This document shows, piece by piece, positions 18,119 to 31,633 of a stretch of 64,000 nt of DNA; position 1 is the first letter of the stretch; the number at the start of each line of letters is the position of its first letter. This DNA is from Bryobacterales bacterium. GTDB taxonomy: Bacteria; Acidobacteriota; Terriglobia; Bryobacterales; Bryobacteraceae. Made by a program: the position numbers and the translations under genes. Below the pieces are notes generated by a model. The model had not been told where the DNA came from and searched no databases. It worked only from the letters and a program-made list of their open reading frames with translations. The DNA lies in assembly GCA_020851555.1 (NCBI GenBank), contig JADZCM010000038.1, positions 124,001-188,000 on the forward strand, read 5' to 3'.

Positions 18119-21100
18119 TCAGAACTCGCCCCGGATGGCCAACTGCATGTTGGACTGCGCCGTGCCGAACTCGCTCCAGGCGCCGCGGGTGCCCGTGAAG
18201 GTCCCGAAAGTGCTCGGGCTGTTGCGGTTAACGGTGCTGTTAGGCGTCGAGAACTGCGGCTGCTTGAACGGCAGGTTGTGGCCGTCCACCCGCAGCACCA
18301 GCTTCAGCCGCTCTTTCACTCTCCAGCTCTTGGACAGCGCGAACTGCATCCAGTTCACCCCGGGAGCCTCGAATACGTTGCTCCCCAACGATCCCACTGT
18401 GTAGGCGGCCGGGTAGGCGAAATCGGCGTACCGCAGGTAGGGATTCTGCGCCGAGGCCGGAAAACGCTTGGGCCCGATGTCCCAGTTAGACGGTTTGGCC
18501 TGCTCCACGGTGGTCAGCAGATGTACCTTCGGCGAGGTGATGTACTTGTAGGGGCTGTTGGACATGCCCACCGAAATGGGTTGGCCGGATTGCAGCGTGT
18601 GCGTCCAGGTAAAGTCCCACCCGCCCAGGAAGTAGTCCAGGAACCGGCTGTGGTTCATGAAAGACCGGTTCAGGCCGAAGGGCAGCTCGTAAGTGGCCAT
18701 GAACGTGAAATTGTGCCGCACGTCGTGTCCCGCCCGCGCTTTGGCCGCCCTGTCATAGAACGACAGCGACCCGACGTCGGTCAGCGTCTTCGAATAGGTG
18801 TAGAACGCGTTGGCTATCAGCCCCCGGCTGTATCGTTTCTCCACGCGGACGGTGCTGCCGTGGAAGGAGTTGTGCCCGAAGTTTGAGTAGTAGTTGATGC
18901 TGCCGTAGTGCGTGTAGGGCTTGTAGTTCTGCTGCGCCTGGTAGATCTGGTCGAGCAGCGGTATGTTCCCCGAAAGCGTGACCGTAAGCGGGATCTCGTT
19001 GACGTTCCAACTGCCGCCCTGCTTCACGCCGGAGGCTCCCTGGTACATCAACTCGGCCAGCCAGGTCCGCGCGAACTCGTACTGAAAGCCGGCGGACCAG
19101 TTCATCGAGTAGGGATTCCGCAGACCGGGGTTGCGCCAGGCAGCGCCGCGGGAACCGTAGTTCGTGCCCACGTAGGGCACCGTGCCGTCCGGGAGCGTGT
19201 TGTAGTTGAGCGGACCCGGACCGTCCTTCAGATAGAAGGCGTGCCGCGGATCGCCGGTCGCCACGTTCACGTTGACGGTTCCGCTGTACTCGTCGAAACC
19301 GCCGCCGCTGCTCCCCATGTCCTGGCTGTAGACCCCGAACGAACTGCGGAACACCCACTTCCGCGTGAAGTTCCATACCATGCCCAGCCGGGGCTGGAAG
19401 TTGTTCAGGTCCCGCGAGCCGAGCAGCCCCTTGGGGTGGGTGACGGCGCCCATCTTGCCCGTCAAAGCGTCCACCACCGTCGGGTTGAAGATCGACTGCT
19501 GGCCGTACTTGGTGCTGTAAGGCGATTCGTACGCCCACCGGATCCCCAGGGTCAGCGAAAGGCCCGGCTTCAACTTCCAGTCGTCCTGGAAGTAAGCGTC
19601 GTGCTTCCACCAGCGAGGCAGATTGTTCGCCAGGCGCTGGCTGAAAGAAGCGGTGGAGACCGCGCCGAGCAGGAAGGAGGCGAAGGTCTGGCCGGTGTTG
19701 GGCGTGAAGGGCATGCTGGTGGCGGTTGTTCCGAAGTTGTAGGTCCCCGCGGGCATGTCCGCTGCTGCAGAGTTGGTGCGGGTGCGAATCAGCTCATACC
19801 CCATCTTGAAGTTGTGCCGGCCGGAGATCCTGGTGAAGTTGTCCTGAAGCACAATGTCCTCGCCCACGTCGTAGGAGCGGTTCAAAGCGCCCAGGCCGAA
19901 GCCGATGTTGAAGTACGGGAAGGTGAAGCCCTTCACCCCGGGAATGCCCAGCTTCTCCGCCCAGCCCTGGCCGTACAGGTAGGAATCGTACGAGGAGGCG
20001 CGGCGGTTGTAACCGATCCGGAACTCGTTGAACATGGTTGGCCCGAAAACATAGGAATCGTTCAGCACGCCGTTGATGTTGTCCACAGGCATGGGGTTGA
20101 CGTTGGTGTCGAGATCCCGCCACAGAAGCGCGGAGTTGCGCGTTCCCCGGTACGTCCGGTGGTGCGCCTGAGAGTACCGGCCGAATATCTTGTGGCTCGC
20201 CGAAAGCTGCTGGTCCACTTTGACGTCCCAGCGGATGCGGTGCATGACTTTCTCGCCCTGGGTGACCACGTTGGAAGTCGGGCCGGTGCGGGTCAGCACC
20301 GGGTTCGGGTAGTCGGGCTTGGCCCACACGTTCTGCGCCAGGAAGTTCTTCACCACGGGGTCGATGAGGTTCAGCGGAATCATGTTGCCGCTGAACGGGT
20401 CGCGCTTCCACGTGCCTCCCTCCTGCCGCGTGGTGTAGGGGTTGTAGATCGGAATCGGCCCGCCGGGCGCGCCCGGGAAAGTAAAGTCGCCGTTCAGCAT
20501 CTCCGGCGTGGGGACCGTCCCCTTGCCGGTCGAAACCCAGTTCTCCAGGTGGGCCGACCAGCCGAACAGCCAGAAAGTGCGGTTCTTCCCGTTGTAGATC
20601 TTGGGCAGGTAGAGAGGGCCGCTCGCTACTCCATCCATCGCATGGTAGCTCCATGGGTCGCTGTTGGGCAGTTCCATCAGGTAATGCCGGTGCACCCAGG
20701 CTCCGTTCAGGTAGCGGTCCTCGAACGATCCATGCAGGTCGTTGGCGCCGCTCTTAAACACGAGCTGCATCGCCCCGCCGGCCGAGTGGCCCGTCTCGGC
20801 GGTGATGCCGGTGGTCAGGACCTTGATCTCCTCCAGCGCGTCTTGCGTCGTCTGGATGGTCTCACTGAGCTGGTCGAAGGTGTTGCTGCCCGGGCTCTTT
20901 CCCGTGATGCCGTCCAGCGTGTAGCCGATGGCGTTCTGTGTCTGTCCCAGGATGTGGTAGCCCGAGACCCCGCCCACCGCCCCCGGGAAGTAGTACAACG
21001 CGCGCACAATCCGCTTCTGCACGTTGGCCATCCTCTCCAGTACCTCGGTGGAGAGCGCCTGGCCCGTCACCGCGGTTTCCGTGTTCAGCAGATCCGCCTG

Positions 21101-21451
21101 CGCGCTGACTTGAACCGCCTCGGTCAACGATCCGACCTCCAGCGCGATGTCGATGCGCGGCGTCTCACCCGAGCGCAGTTCGATGCCGTCCCGGACGTAC
21201 TGCTTGAAACCGGAAGCCTCGACCGTGAGCCGGTAGTTACCAGGATTCAGGTATGGGATGTAGTACGAACCTTCGGCGCTCGTTACGGTCTCTGACCGGA
21301 AGGAGGTTCCCGTATGAATGGCCGTAATCTTGGCGCCCGGAACCAGCGCGCCGGTGCTGTCCTTGATTGTTCCCACCAGCGTAGCGCCGCCGCCGGTCTG
21401 CGCGATTGCAGCCGCCGCGGCCAAAAACACCACAAGGAGCCTCATTATCAT
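18119..21451 (-). CDS. Oar-like TonB-dependent receptor
   Basis: An 1110-residue outer-membrane protein: signal peptide (about 1-18), carboxypeptidase-regulatory-like domain (about 22-105, including GTIKDSTGALVPGAKITA), plug region (LDGITGKSPGSNTFDQL) and a long beta barrel ending in a terminal Phe (REF). This is the typical acidobacterial receptor for import of large ligands such as oligosaccharides, energised by TonB. It lies between a sugar isomerase gene and the epimerase/transaldolase operon, consistent with glycan uptake, although the ligand cannot be read from sequence. The promoter candidate is listed separately. Confidence 0.9.
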   Translation of the reverse strand: MIMRLLVVFLAAAAAIAQTGGGATLVGTIKDSTGALVPGAKITAIHTGTSFRSETVTSAEGSYYIPYLNPGNYRLTVEASGFKQYVRDGIELRSGETPRIDIALEVGSLTEAVQVSAQADLLNTETAVTGQALSTEVLERMANVQKRIVRALYYFPGAVGGVSGYHILGQTQNAIGYTLDGITGKSPGSNTFDQLSETIQTTQDALEEIKVLTTGITAETGHSAGGAMQLVFKSGANDLHGSFEDRYLNGAWVHRHYLMELPNSDPWSYHAMDGVASGPLYLPKIYNGKNRTFWLFGWSAHLENWVSTGKGTVPTPEMLNGDFTFPGAPGGPIPIYNPYTTRQEGGTWKRDPFSGNMIPLNLIDPVVKNFLAQNVWAKPDYPNPVLTRTGPTSNVVTQGEKVMHRIRWDVKVDQQLSASHKIFGRYSQAHHRTYRGTRNSALLWRDLDTNVNPMPVDNINGVLNDSYVFGPTMFNEFRIGYNRRASSYDSYLYGQGWAEKLGIPGVKGFTFPYFNIGFGLGALNRSYDVGEDIVLQDNFTRISGRHNFKMGYELIRTRTNSAAADMPAGTYNFGTTATSMPFTPNTGQTFASFLLGAVSTASFSQRLANNLPRWWKHDAYFQDDWKLKPGLSLTLGIRWAYESPYSTKYGQQSIFNPTVVDALTGKMGAVTHPKGLLGSRDLNNFQPRLGMVWNFTRKWVFRSSFGVYSQDMGSSGGGFDEYSGTVNVNVATGDPRHAFYLKDGPGPLNYNTLPDGTVPYVGTNYGSRGAAWRNPGLRNPYSMNWSAGFQYEFARTWLAELMYQGASGVKQGGSWNVNEIPLTVTLSGNIPLLDQIYQAQQNYKPYTHYGSINYYSNFGHNSFHGSTVRVEKRYSRGLIANAFYTYSKTLTDVGSLSFYDRAAKARAGHDVRHNFTFMATYELPFGLNRSFMNHSRFLDYFLGGWDFTWTHTLQSGQPISVGMSNSPYKYITSPKVHLLTTVEQAKPSNWDIGPKRFPASAQNPYLRYADFAYPAAYTVGSLGSNVFEAPGVNWMQFALSKSWRVKERLKLVLRVDGHNLPFKQPQFSTPNSTVNRNSPSTFGTFTGTRGAWSEFGTAQSNMQLAIRGEF

Positions 21452-21480
21452 CTGTAGGGGCCTCGCCTCTTCCCCGGCAG

Positions 21481-21508
21481 GTAGTATACATCAATAGCGG
21501 CTTGTCAA
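21481..21508 (-). promoter_or_regulatory. Promoter candidate for the Oar-like receptor
   Basis: A perfect minus-strand TTGACA (21508-21503) lies 14 bases from TATACT and 16 bases from TACTAC, 30-57 bases before the gene start at 21451. The 16-base spacing is the more plausible. Confidence 0.5.
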
Positions 21509-21538
21509 CTTCTTTATTCTTCGCCGATTTAGATAAGT

Positions 21539-22879
21539 TTAGATTTCGGCGGGAAGGTAGTCCAAGCCCGTGAAATCACAGAACTGAGCCAGGGGGGCGC
21601 GCCAGTCGCCGTAGGCCAGCGCGAGGTGGTGCTCCACCGGTACGCGCATCATCTTGTCCAGGAAGGCGGCGGCGGACGGCTCGGGAACCACGGCCGCCAC
21701 GCTGCCTCGCACGCCGTCGCTCACCGGAATCACCTCGCCCCTGGCGACAAACAGCTTCATCCTGCCGTCCAGCGGGCGCAGAAGTTTCGCCAGGGTTACG
21801 GGGCCTTCCCGGAAGGGGAACTCCACGGTGGCGCCCGTGCCGGTGCGCATGTGGACCCGGATGAGGACCTTCTTCGGGTCGCCGGCGAGTGAGGGCGCCG
21901 CCGCGCCGCAATGTCCCAACTGGACGGCGCCGTGTTCTTCCAGGTACCCGGTGACATCGAAGTTGAAGGCGGGCGCTTCCGCCACCTGGCTCAGAAGCCA
22001 GGTGGTGACAAGCGCGGGGAGGTCCACCTCGCAACTGTTCGGCACGCCTTCCTCGGCCATCAGGGAGTGCGTGGCGCAGATGGTGATCTTGTGCTGGTCG
22101 CGCAGCTCCGGCCAGCAGCGCACGCAGTAGGCGTCCAACTTGTGGCGCTCGACCAGTTCCTTCATGGCCACGTACAGCCGCAGGTTGTCGGTCAGCGTGT
22201 TAAGGCTGCCGTCCTGGATCCCTCCCGTTCCCGACACCAGCCGTGCGGCGGCTTCCGCCGCCTGGCCGGAAGGCGCGGCCTGGTAGCCCTTGAGCAAGGC
22301 GTCCAGGTCCAGGTGTACCGTGGTCACGCCGAGCGTCTTCTGCAAGTCGGCCTCGTCGATTCCGACGTCCATCATCCCGGGGCAAGGGTAGCCCACGACG
22401 CCGAACCTGGCCCGGCGCAGCCTCCGTGCGATCGAGGCCACCTTCAGCGAGTTGGCCGCCTGCCTCACCTTCTCCGGCGTAACGCGCCCGATCATGTACG
22501 TGAAGGGCTTCCCCAGCCTGCGGATGTTCGATCCGGACGTCGTCAACCCGCTCATGGGCGAGGGCATGGGTATGTCCAGGTCCAGGTACGGCAGCGACCA
22601 GAGCAGCATGGGAACGTCCATCAACTCCCGGGCGATCGCCAGGGGGATGTCCTCCGCCACCCAGGTGCAGAAGAACAGCAGCACGGCGTCCACGTCGTTC
22701 TTCCGCATGAGCGAGGCGATATCCAGCGCATCCAGGGAAGTCCGCGGGATCGGCGCCGCCACAATCTCACAGCCCGCTCCGGTGAGCGCCTTGATCGCTT
22801 CGTCGCGGTGCTTCACCACGGCGGGAAGATCGTAGAACGGATGCACACAGGTCACGAAACCGGCTTTGACTGGATTCAA
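21539..22879 (-). CDS. L-fucose/L-arabinose isomerase-like protein
   Basis: A 446-residue protein matching the pattern of the fucose/arabinose isomerase superfamily: an N-terminal Rossmann-like region (VKAGFVTCVHPFYD, then DAVLLFFCTWVAED), a central part with IDEADLQKTLGV, and a C-terminal domain with MRTGTGATVEFP. Such proteins interconvert aldoses and ketoses using Mn2+; many divergent members have no assigned substrate. The start is probably a TTG at 22879 with GGGAG 8 bases upstream. It is divergent from the exported oxidoreductase gene and lies next to the receptor, which fits L-arabinose or L-fucose use, but the substrate is inferred. Confidence 0.75.
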   Translation of the reverse strand: MNPVKAGFVTCVHPFYDLPAVVKHRDEAIKALTGAGCEIVAAPIPRTSLDALDIASLMRKNDVDAVLLFFCTWVAEDIPLAIARELMDVPMLLWSLPYLDLDIPMPSPMSGLTTSGSNIRRLGKPFTYMIGRVTPEKVRQAANSLKVASIARRLRRARFGVVGYPCPGMMDVGIDEADLQKTLGVTTVHLDLDALLKGYQAAPSGQAAEAAARLVSGTGGIQDGSLNTLTDNLRLYVAMKELVERHKLDAYCVRCWPELRDQHKITICATHSLMAEEGVPNSCEVDLPALVTTWLLSQVAEAPAFNFDVTGYLEEHGAVQLGHCGAAAPSLAGDPKKVLIRVHMRTGTGATVEFPFREGPVTLAKLLRPLDGRMKLFVARGEVIPVSDGVRGSVAAVVPEPSAAAFLDKMMRVPVEHHLALAYGDWRAPLAQFCDFTGLDYLPAEI

Positions 22880-22988
22880 CGGGGCTCTCCCAAAGGCTTC
22901 ACGGCAGGCTTTATACTAGCATGTGCCGCCTTCAGGGACGGAGGCTAGCCTTACTGCTGTCTCATAGCAAGGACTCGTAAGGGTTCGT

Positions 22989-24368
22989 ATGGAAAGACGG
23001 GAATTTTTGAAACGATCTACAGGCGCGGGCGTGGCCGCTTGGACCGCCGCGTCGGCCAGCCGGGTTCTGGGCGCCAACGACCGCATCAACGTGGGGCTGA
23101 TCGGGTGCGGCGGCCGGGGCGTGTTCGACGCGCGCCTCATGCGCGGGACGCCGGAAGACATACAGGCCGTGGCTCCTCTGAACTACCGCAACGGCTTCAT
23201 GGACCCGCGGCTCAAGGAACCTCGCGGCGTTGAGATCACGGCCTTGTGCGACTGTTTCGCCTCGAGAATGGACTCGGCGAAGAAGTGGGCGCCGCAAGCC
23301 GCGGCCTACGACGACTTCCGGAAGCTGCTGGCCGACAAGAACGTCGATGCCGTGATCATCGCCACGCCCGATCACTGGCACGCCGCCATGACCATCCTGG
23401 CCTGCGAAGCGGGCAAGGATGTGTACGTCGAGAAGCCGGTCTTCTACCGGGTGGGCGAGGCTCAGGCCATGATCGACGCCGTTCGCCGCACCCGGCGCAT
23501 CGTTCAGGCCGGCACGCAGCACCGCGCCGCCGACCACATGGCGGAGGCGGCCCGCATCGTGCAGGGCGGCAAGATCGGCGAAGTCCATTTCGTAAGGGTC
23601 TGGAACTTCATGGGCGCCGGCTACGGCAGCCCTCCGGTCCCCGACACTCCTCCGCCCGCCGGCCTGAACTGGGACGCCTGGCTGGGTCCGGCGCCGTTCG
23701 TGCCCTTCAACCGCAACCGGCTTGGCTACCGGAGCTGGATGGACTACACCAACGGCCTGATCACCGACTACGGCAACCACCGCTTCGACACGGTGCATCA
23801 GATCATGGGCGAGGAGATTCCGCTGCGCGCCTCTTCCTCCGCCGTCCGGTTCAACAAGGTCAACGCCGGCGACCTGTACGACATGCAGCAGGCCACCTTC
23901 GAGTATCCAGGCTTCATCCTCAGCTACGAGGCCTGCAACTACAACGGCCACGGACTGGGAGGCAGGACGCCGGGCATGCGCTACTACAATGCGCGCGGCA
24001 CGGAGGACCGCCCGCACGGCATGGCGTTCTACGGGACGGAAGGGTCCTTGTTCGTGGACCGCCTCGGCATGGAACTTTACCCGGAACCCCGCTCCAAGGC
24101 CGAGCGGATGCACATGAACGAGGACGAGCCGACCCCCCTGCACACCAAGTACTTCATCGACTACGTCCGCTCCCGCAAGGATCCCTTCGCCAACATCGAG
24201 GTGGGCTGCCGGGCGACCGCCATCGGGTGCATCGGCAACGTCGCTTGCTGGAGCGGCCACAAGGTCACGTGGGACCCCAAGAGCTGGTCGTTTTCGGGCG
24301 ACGCCGAAGCCAACAAGTACCGGTTCCGGGCGTACCGCAAGCCCTGGGACCTGGTGAAGTTTTCTTAG
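22989..24368 (+). CDS. Tat-exported Gfo/Idh/MocA-family oxidoreductase
   Basis: 459 residues. The leader MERREFLKRSTGAG is Tat-like. The NAD(P)-binding fold starts NVGLIGCGGRG, and EKPV near residue 145 supplies the conserved lysine. The C-terminal half is the usual alpha/beta dimer domain. These enzymes oxidise or epimerise sugars and cyclitols; exported members with a Tat leader are numerous in Acidobacteria and Planctomycetes and carry their cofactor through folding in the cytoplasm. It starts a three-gene run with the next two genes. The substrate is not known. Confidence 0.85.
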   Translation: MERREFLKRSTGAGVAAWTAASASRVLGANDRINVGLIGCGGRGVFDARLMRGTPEDIQAVAPLNYRNGFMDPRLKEPRGVEITALCDCFASRMDSAKKWAPQAAAYDDFRKLLADKNVDAVIIATPDHWHAAMTILACEAGKDVYVEKPVFYRVGEAQAMIDAVRRTRRIVQAGTQHRAADHMAEAARIVQGGKIGEVHFVRVWNFMGAGYGSPPVPDTPPPAGLNWDAWLGPAPFVPFNRNRLGYRSWMDYTNGLITDYGNHRFDTVHQIMGEEIPLRASSSAVRFNKVNAGDLYDMQQATFEYPGFILSYEACNYNGHGLGGRTPGMRYYNARGTEDRPHGMAFYGTEGSLFVDRLGMELYPEPRSKAERMHMNEDEPTPLHTKYFIDYVRSRKDPFANIEVGCRATAIGCIGNVACWSGHKVTWDPKSWSFSGDAEANKYRFRAYRKPWDLVKFS

Positions 24369-24395
24369 GCTAATCTGGAGGTAGAGAACTCCATC

Positions 24396-25697
24396 ATGGC
24401 AGCCGACATCGCAGCCGCGGATCTGGTCCCCTTTCGCTGGCCGGCCACCTGGACCGACCCGAGACACATCGCCCTGTTTGAGGGCGGCCCGGTGAACTGT
24501 CTCCTGTTTGACGGCCCGGCCGGCGCCATCGCCGACGCCGCCAGGAAGGCCGGGTTGTCGGTGATCTACTGGAACTCCCTGAATGCGGCGAAACTCGCCG
24601 ACATCAACTGGAACGCCCCCGTGCCGATCGTCACGGTCACGGGCCTGGTCTGGCCGCGCATGCAGGCCGCCGCGGGAGGCGGGGACCAGGCCGCATCGGG
24701 TCCGACCGGCGCCCCCTGGATCGATTCCACTTCCTGGGTGGCCCGCCTGGCCGCCGCGCGGGCCGGTGGAAAGCAGATCTGGCTCGACTTCGCGCCGCCC
24801 AAGGACGAGGCGCCGCCGGGCGACGCCGCCTACCGGGTGGCTGTCGCGGACGCCGCCTCCACGGGAGCGCGATGGGCTCTCACGCTGGACCCGAAATTGA
24901 GCGCGGGCCTGGCGGCCGGCTCCGCCGGCGCGCTGAAGACCTGGAAAAGCATTACCGCCGCGCTCTCCTTCTTCGAGCAGCACAAGCCGTGGCGCTCCTA
25001 CCAGCATCAGGGGCCGCTGGGGGTGGTTTCCACGTTCGCGGGCGAGCACGAGTTCATGGCCACGGAATTCCTGAATCTGGCCGCGCGCCGGAACCTTCTT
25101 TACCGGGTCATCGACCGCTCCCGCCTGGCCTCGGCGGACCTGGGCGGTCTCCGCGCGGTCATCTGGCTGGATCAGGAACTTCCTCCGCCGGAGGCCGTGC
25201 CCAAGCTGGCCGAATTCGCCCGCGCGGGCGGACTGCTCATCGTTTCGCAAACCGCCGCCCCTGCTTTCAAGGGGGAAGGCTCTCTGGATTGCCCTGTGGC
25301 CGGCTACGGCCTGCGTTCGCTGGGCAAAGGCACGGTCGCGGCCGCTGTCCGGGATTGGGACGATCCTTATTTCCTCGCCGCGGACGCCCATAACCTAGTC
25401 AGCCGCCGCTACGATCCGGTCCGGATGTTCAACGGTTCATCCTATTGGGTTCACTACTCCGTGGCGCCCGACGGCCGGGACGGCCTGATTCAACTGGTGA
25501 GTTTCGGCACGGCGTCGCGGGGCGGCGGCGCGGGAGGCGCCGAAGTCAGTCTGCGCATCGCGCGGAACCACCGGTCGGTCGCGCTGCACACGCTCGACGC
25601 GGAGCCTGTGCCGCTCCAACCCGTGACGGTGGGACAGAACATCGAATACCGCCTGCCGCAGTTTGCCACCTATGCCGCTCTGGAGGTGAAAGCATGA
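24396..25697 (+). CDS. Protein of unknown function, amidotransferase-like fold suspected
   Basis: 433 residues, not assigned to a named family. No signal peptide is evident although both neighbours carry Tat leaders. Residues about 205-290 (VVSTFAGEHEFMATEF, then LRAVIWLDQELPPPEAV, then FARAGGLLIVSQ) resemble the glutamine-amidotransferase-like domain found in beta-galactosidase trimerisation regions, without a visible catalytic triad. The last third looks all-beta. It begins 27 bases after the oxidoreductase and overlaps the DUF362 gene by 4 bases, so the three are one transcription unit. A role in glycan handling is guilt by association only. Confidence 0.6.
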   Translation: MAADIAAADLVPFRWPATWTDPRHIALFEGGPVNCLLFDGPAGAIADAARKAGLSVIYWNSLNAAKLADINWNAPVPIVTVTGLVWPRMQAAAGGGDQAASGPTGAPWIDSTSWVARLAAARAGGKQIWLDFAPPKDEAPPGDAAYRVAVADAASTGARWALTLDPKLSAGLAAGSAGALKTWKSITAALSFFEQHKPWRSYQHQGPLGVVSTFAGEHEFMATEFLNLAARRNLLYRVIDRSRLASADLGGLRAVIWLDQELPPPEAVPKLAEFARAGGLLIVSQTAAPAFKGEGSLDCPVAGYGLRSLGKGTVAAAVRDWDDPYFLAADAHNLVSRRYDPVRMFNGSSYWVHYSVAPDGRDGLIQLVSFGTASRGGGAGGAEVSLRIARNHRSVALHTLDAEPVPLQPVTVGQNIEYRLPQFATYAALEVKA

Positions 25698-26902
25698 CAC
25701 GCAGAGAGATGCTCGTGACTGCCGGGGCCGCGCTCGCGGCTCCACGGATACGGGCCGCGCAGGCGCCCACGGCGCCCGTGGCTCTGGCCCGCTGCGATTC
25801 CTACGGCCCGGCCGTGCTGCCCGTCCTGCGCAAGATGTTTGACCAGATCGGCGGGATCGGCCGTCTGGTCAAAGGCAAGACGGTCGCGGTCAAGCTGAAT
25901 CTCACGGGAAACCCGGACATCCGCGTTGGCACGATCCCGATCGAAAGCACCAATTGGACCCATCCGGACGTGATCAGCGCGGCTGTCGCCCTGTTCGCGC
26001 AGGCCGGCGCGGCGCGCATCCGGCTGCTGGAGAGTCCCTGGAAATCCGCCGAGCCTCTGGAAGAGTACATGATTTCGGCCGGCTGGGAGCCCCGCGATTT
26101 CGTGAGCGCCGCGGGCAAGGCTAGGCTGGAGTTCGAGAACACGAATTTCCTGGGACGAGGCAAGCAGTACCACCGCTTCCCGGTGCCCAACGGCGGACAC
26201 CTGTTCCCGGCGTTCGACCTGAACCACTCCTACTACGACTGCGACGTGTTCGTTTCCATCGGCAAGCTCAAGGAGCATCGCACGGCGGGCGTCACCATGT
26301 CGATGAAGAACTGCTTCGGCATCACGCCCTGTACCATCTATGGCGACGGAGCGGGGGAGGACGAGCCGGGCCTGGTCCCGCGCGGCGGCCGGAACCCCAT
26401 CCACGCCGGCACGCGGCAGCCCTCGAAGAGTTCTCCGCCCGAGAAGGACCCAACCAGCCCCCGCGAGGGCGGCTACCGCGTGCCGCGCTGCGTGGCCGAC
26501 CTGGTGGCGGCGCGCCCGGTGCACCTGGCGATCATTGACGGCATCGAGTCGATCGCCGGCGGCGAGGTTGGGGGGCAGGTGCAGCACTACGTCCAGCCGC
26601 ATGTCCTGGTGGCGGGGACCAACACGGTCTGCGTGGACGCTGTCGGCGCCGCCGTGATGGGCTTCGATCCGATGGCGGACCGGGGCGTGAAGCCGTTTGA
26701 GCAGGCCGACAGCACGCTGCGGCTGGCCGAGGAGCTCGGCGTCGGCACTCGCGATCTAAATCGCATCGAGGTGATCGGCGAGAAGATCGCTGGCGTGGTC
26801 TGCGATTACCGCAAGGCCCGCTCCGTGAACGGCGTCCCGGGCGGCTGGCCCGGCCGTGCGCCGGGCGGCGCGGCCCCCGCCCGAGGCGGCCGGCGAGGTT
26901 AG
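25694..26902 (+). CDS. DUF362 domain protein with Tat leader
   Basis: 402 residues starting MTRREMLVTAGAALAAP, a Tat-type leader. The body matches DUF362: KTVAVKLNLTGNPD, VFVSIGKLKEHRTAGVTMSMKNCFG, and LAIIDGIESIAGGEVGG. The family is widespread, sometimes fused to ferredoxin domains, and has no settled function; no iron-sulfur cysteine pattern is seen here. The ATG overlaps the previous stop (ATGA) with GGAGG 7 bases upstream, indicating coupling. An earlier in-frame start would lie wholly inside the upstream gene. The C-terminus is a Gly/Arg/Pro-rich tail. Directly downstream lies the palindromic repeat array. Confidence 0.85.
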   Translation: MTRREMLVTAGAALAAPRIRAAQAPTAPVALARCDSYGPAVLPVLRKMFDQIGGIGRLVKGKTVAVKLNLTGNPDIRVGTIPIESTNWTHPDVISAAVALFAQAGAARIRLLESPWKSAEPLEEYMISAGWEPRDFVSAAGKARLEFENTNFLGRGKQYHRFPVPNGGHLFPAFDLNHSYYDCDVFVSIGKLKEHRTAGVTMSMKNCFGITPCTIYGDGAGEDEPGLVPRGGRNPIHAGTRQPSKSSPPEKDPTSPREGGYRVPRCVADLVAARPVHLAIIDGIESIAGGEVGGQVQHYVQPHVLVAGTNTVCVDAVGAAVMGFDPMADRGVKPFEQADSTLRLAEELGVGTRDLNRIEVIGEKIAGVVCDYRKARSVNGVPGGWPGRAPGGAAPARGGRRG

Positions 26903-27083
26903 GCGATCTGGCGGGCTGACCCTCAGCCTGCATCAGGCGGTTTTGGGGGGCAGGCCCTTGGCCTGCGGCGGCAGGCGGTTTTGGGGGGCAGGCCCTTGGC
27001 CTGCGGTGTCAGGCGGTTTTGGGGGGCAGGCCCTCGGCCTGCGGTGTCAGGCGATTTTGGGGGCAGGCCCTCGGCCGGCGGTG

Positions 27084-31246
<4,163 letters not shown>

Positions 31247-31251
31247 GCGGC

Positions 31252-31267
31252 GCGGGCTTCAGCCCGC
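31252..31267. terminator. Hairpin between convergent lacZ-type and queD genes
   Basis: A 7-bp stem GCGGGCT/AGCCCGC with a TC loop lies 6 bases after the beta-galactosidase stop and overlaps the queD stop. It is a plausible bidirectional stop or RNA-stabilising structure; there is no T-run. Confidence 0.45.
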
Positions 31268-31633
31268 ACGGTAGGTCGCGACCGACGTGTCGGTCTCCCA
31301 GACCCGCACGGACGCAACGCGCGCGCCCGTCCCGGCAGGGACGCCCTTGGCGATCTCGTCGTGCAAGTACTTGGCCATGTTCTCGGCCGAAGGGTTGAGC
31401 TGGTCGAACGGCGGGACATCGTTGAGGTACTCGTGGTCCAGGCGCTCGACCACGGAGTGCAGGAGGCGCTTCAGTTCCGTAAAGTCGACCAGCAGCCCGG
31501 CTTCGTTGAGGGTTTCTCCCTCGAGCGTCACGCGGACCTTGTAGTTATGGCCGTGGATCTTCTCGCACTTCCCGTGGTAATTGCGGAGGGAATGTCCGGC
31601 CGCGAAGCTCTCTTCCACCGAAATCTCAAACAT
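31259..31633 (-). CDS. queD: 6-carboxy-5,6,7,8-tetrahydropterin synthase
   Basis: 124 residues, full length for the 6-pyruvoyl-tetrahydropterin synthase fold. The zinc histidines are in SFAAGHSLRNYHGKCEKIHGHNY, with the catalytic cysteine in the GKC motif. DHEYLND and the C-terminal VRVWETDTS glutamate are also in place. QueD converts 7,8-dihydroneopterin triphosphate to 6-carboxytetrahydropterin, the second step of queuosine (7-deazaguanine) synthesis. It overlaps the upstream helicase gene by 8 bases, so it is translated from the same message. No other queuosine gene is in the window. Confidence 0.93.
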   Translation of the reverse strand: MFEISVEESFAAGHSLRNYHGKCEKIHGHNYKVRVTLEGETLNEAGLLVDFTELKRLLHSVVERLDHEYLNDVPPFDQLNPSAENMAKYLHDEIAKGVPAGTGARVASVRVWETDTSVATYRAG

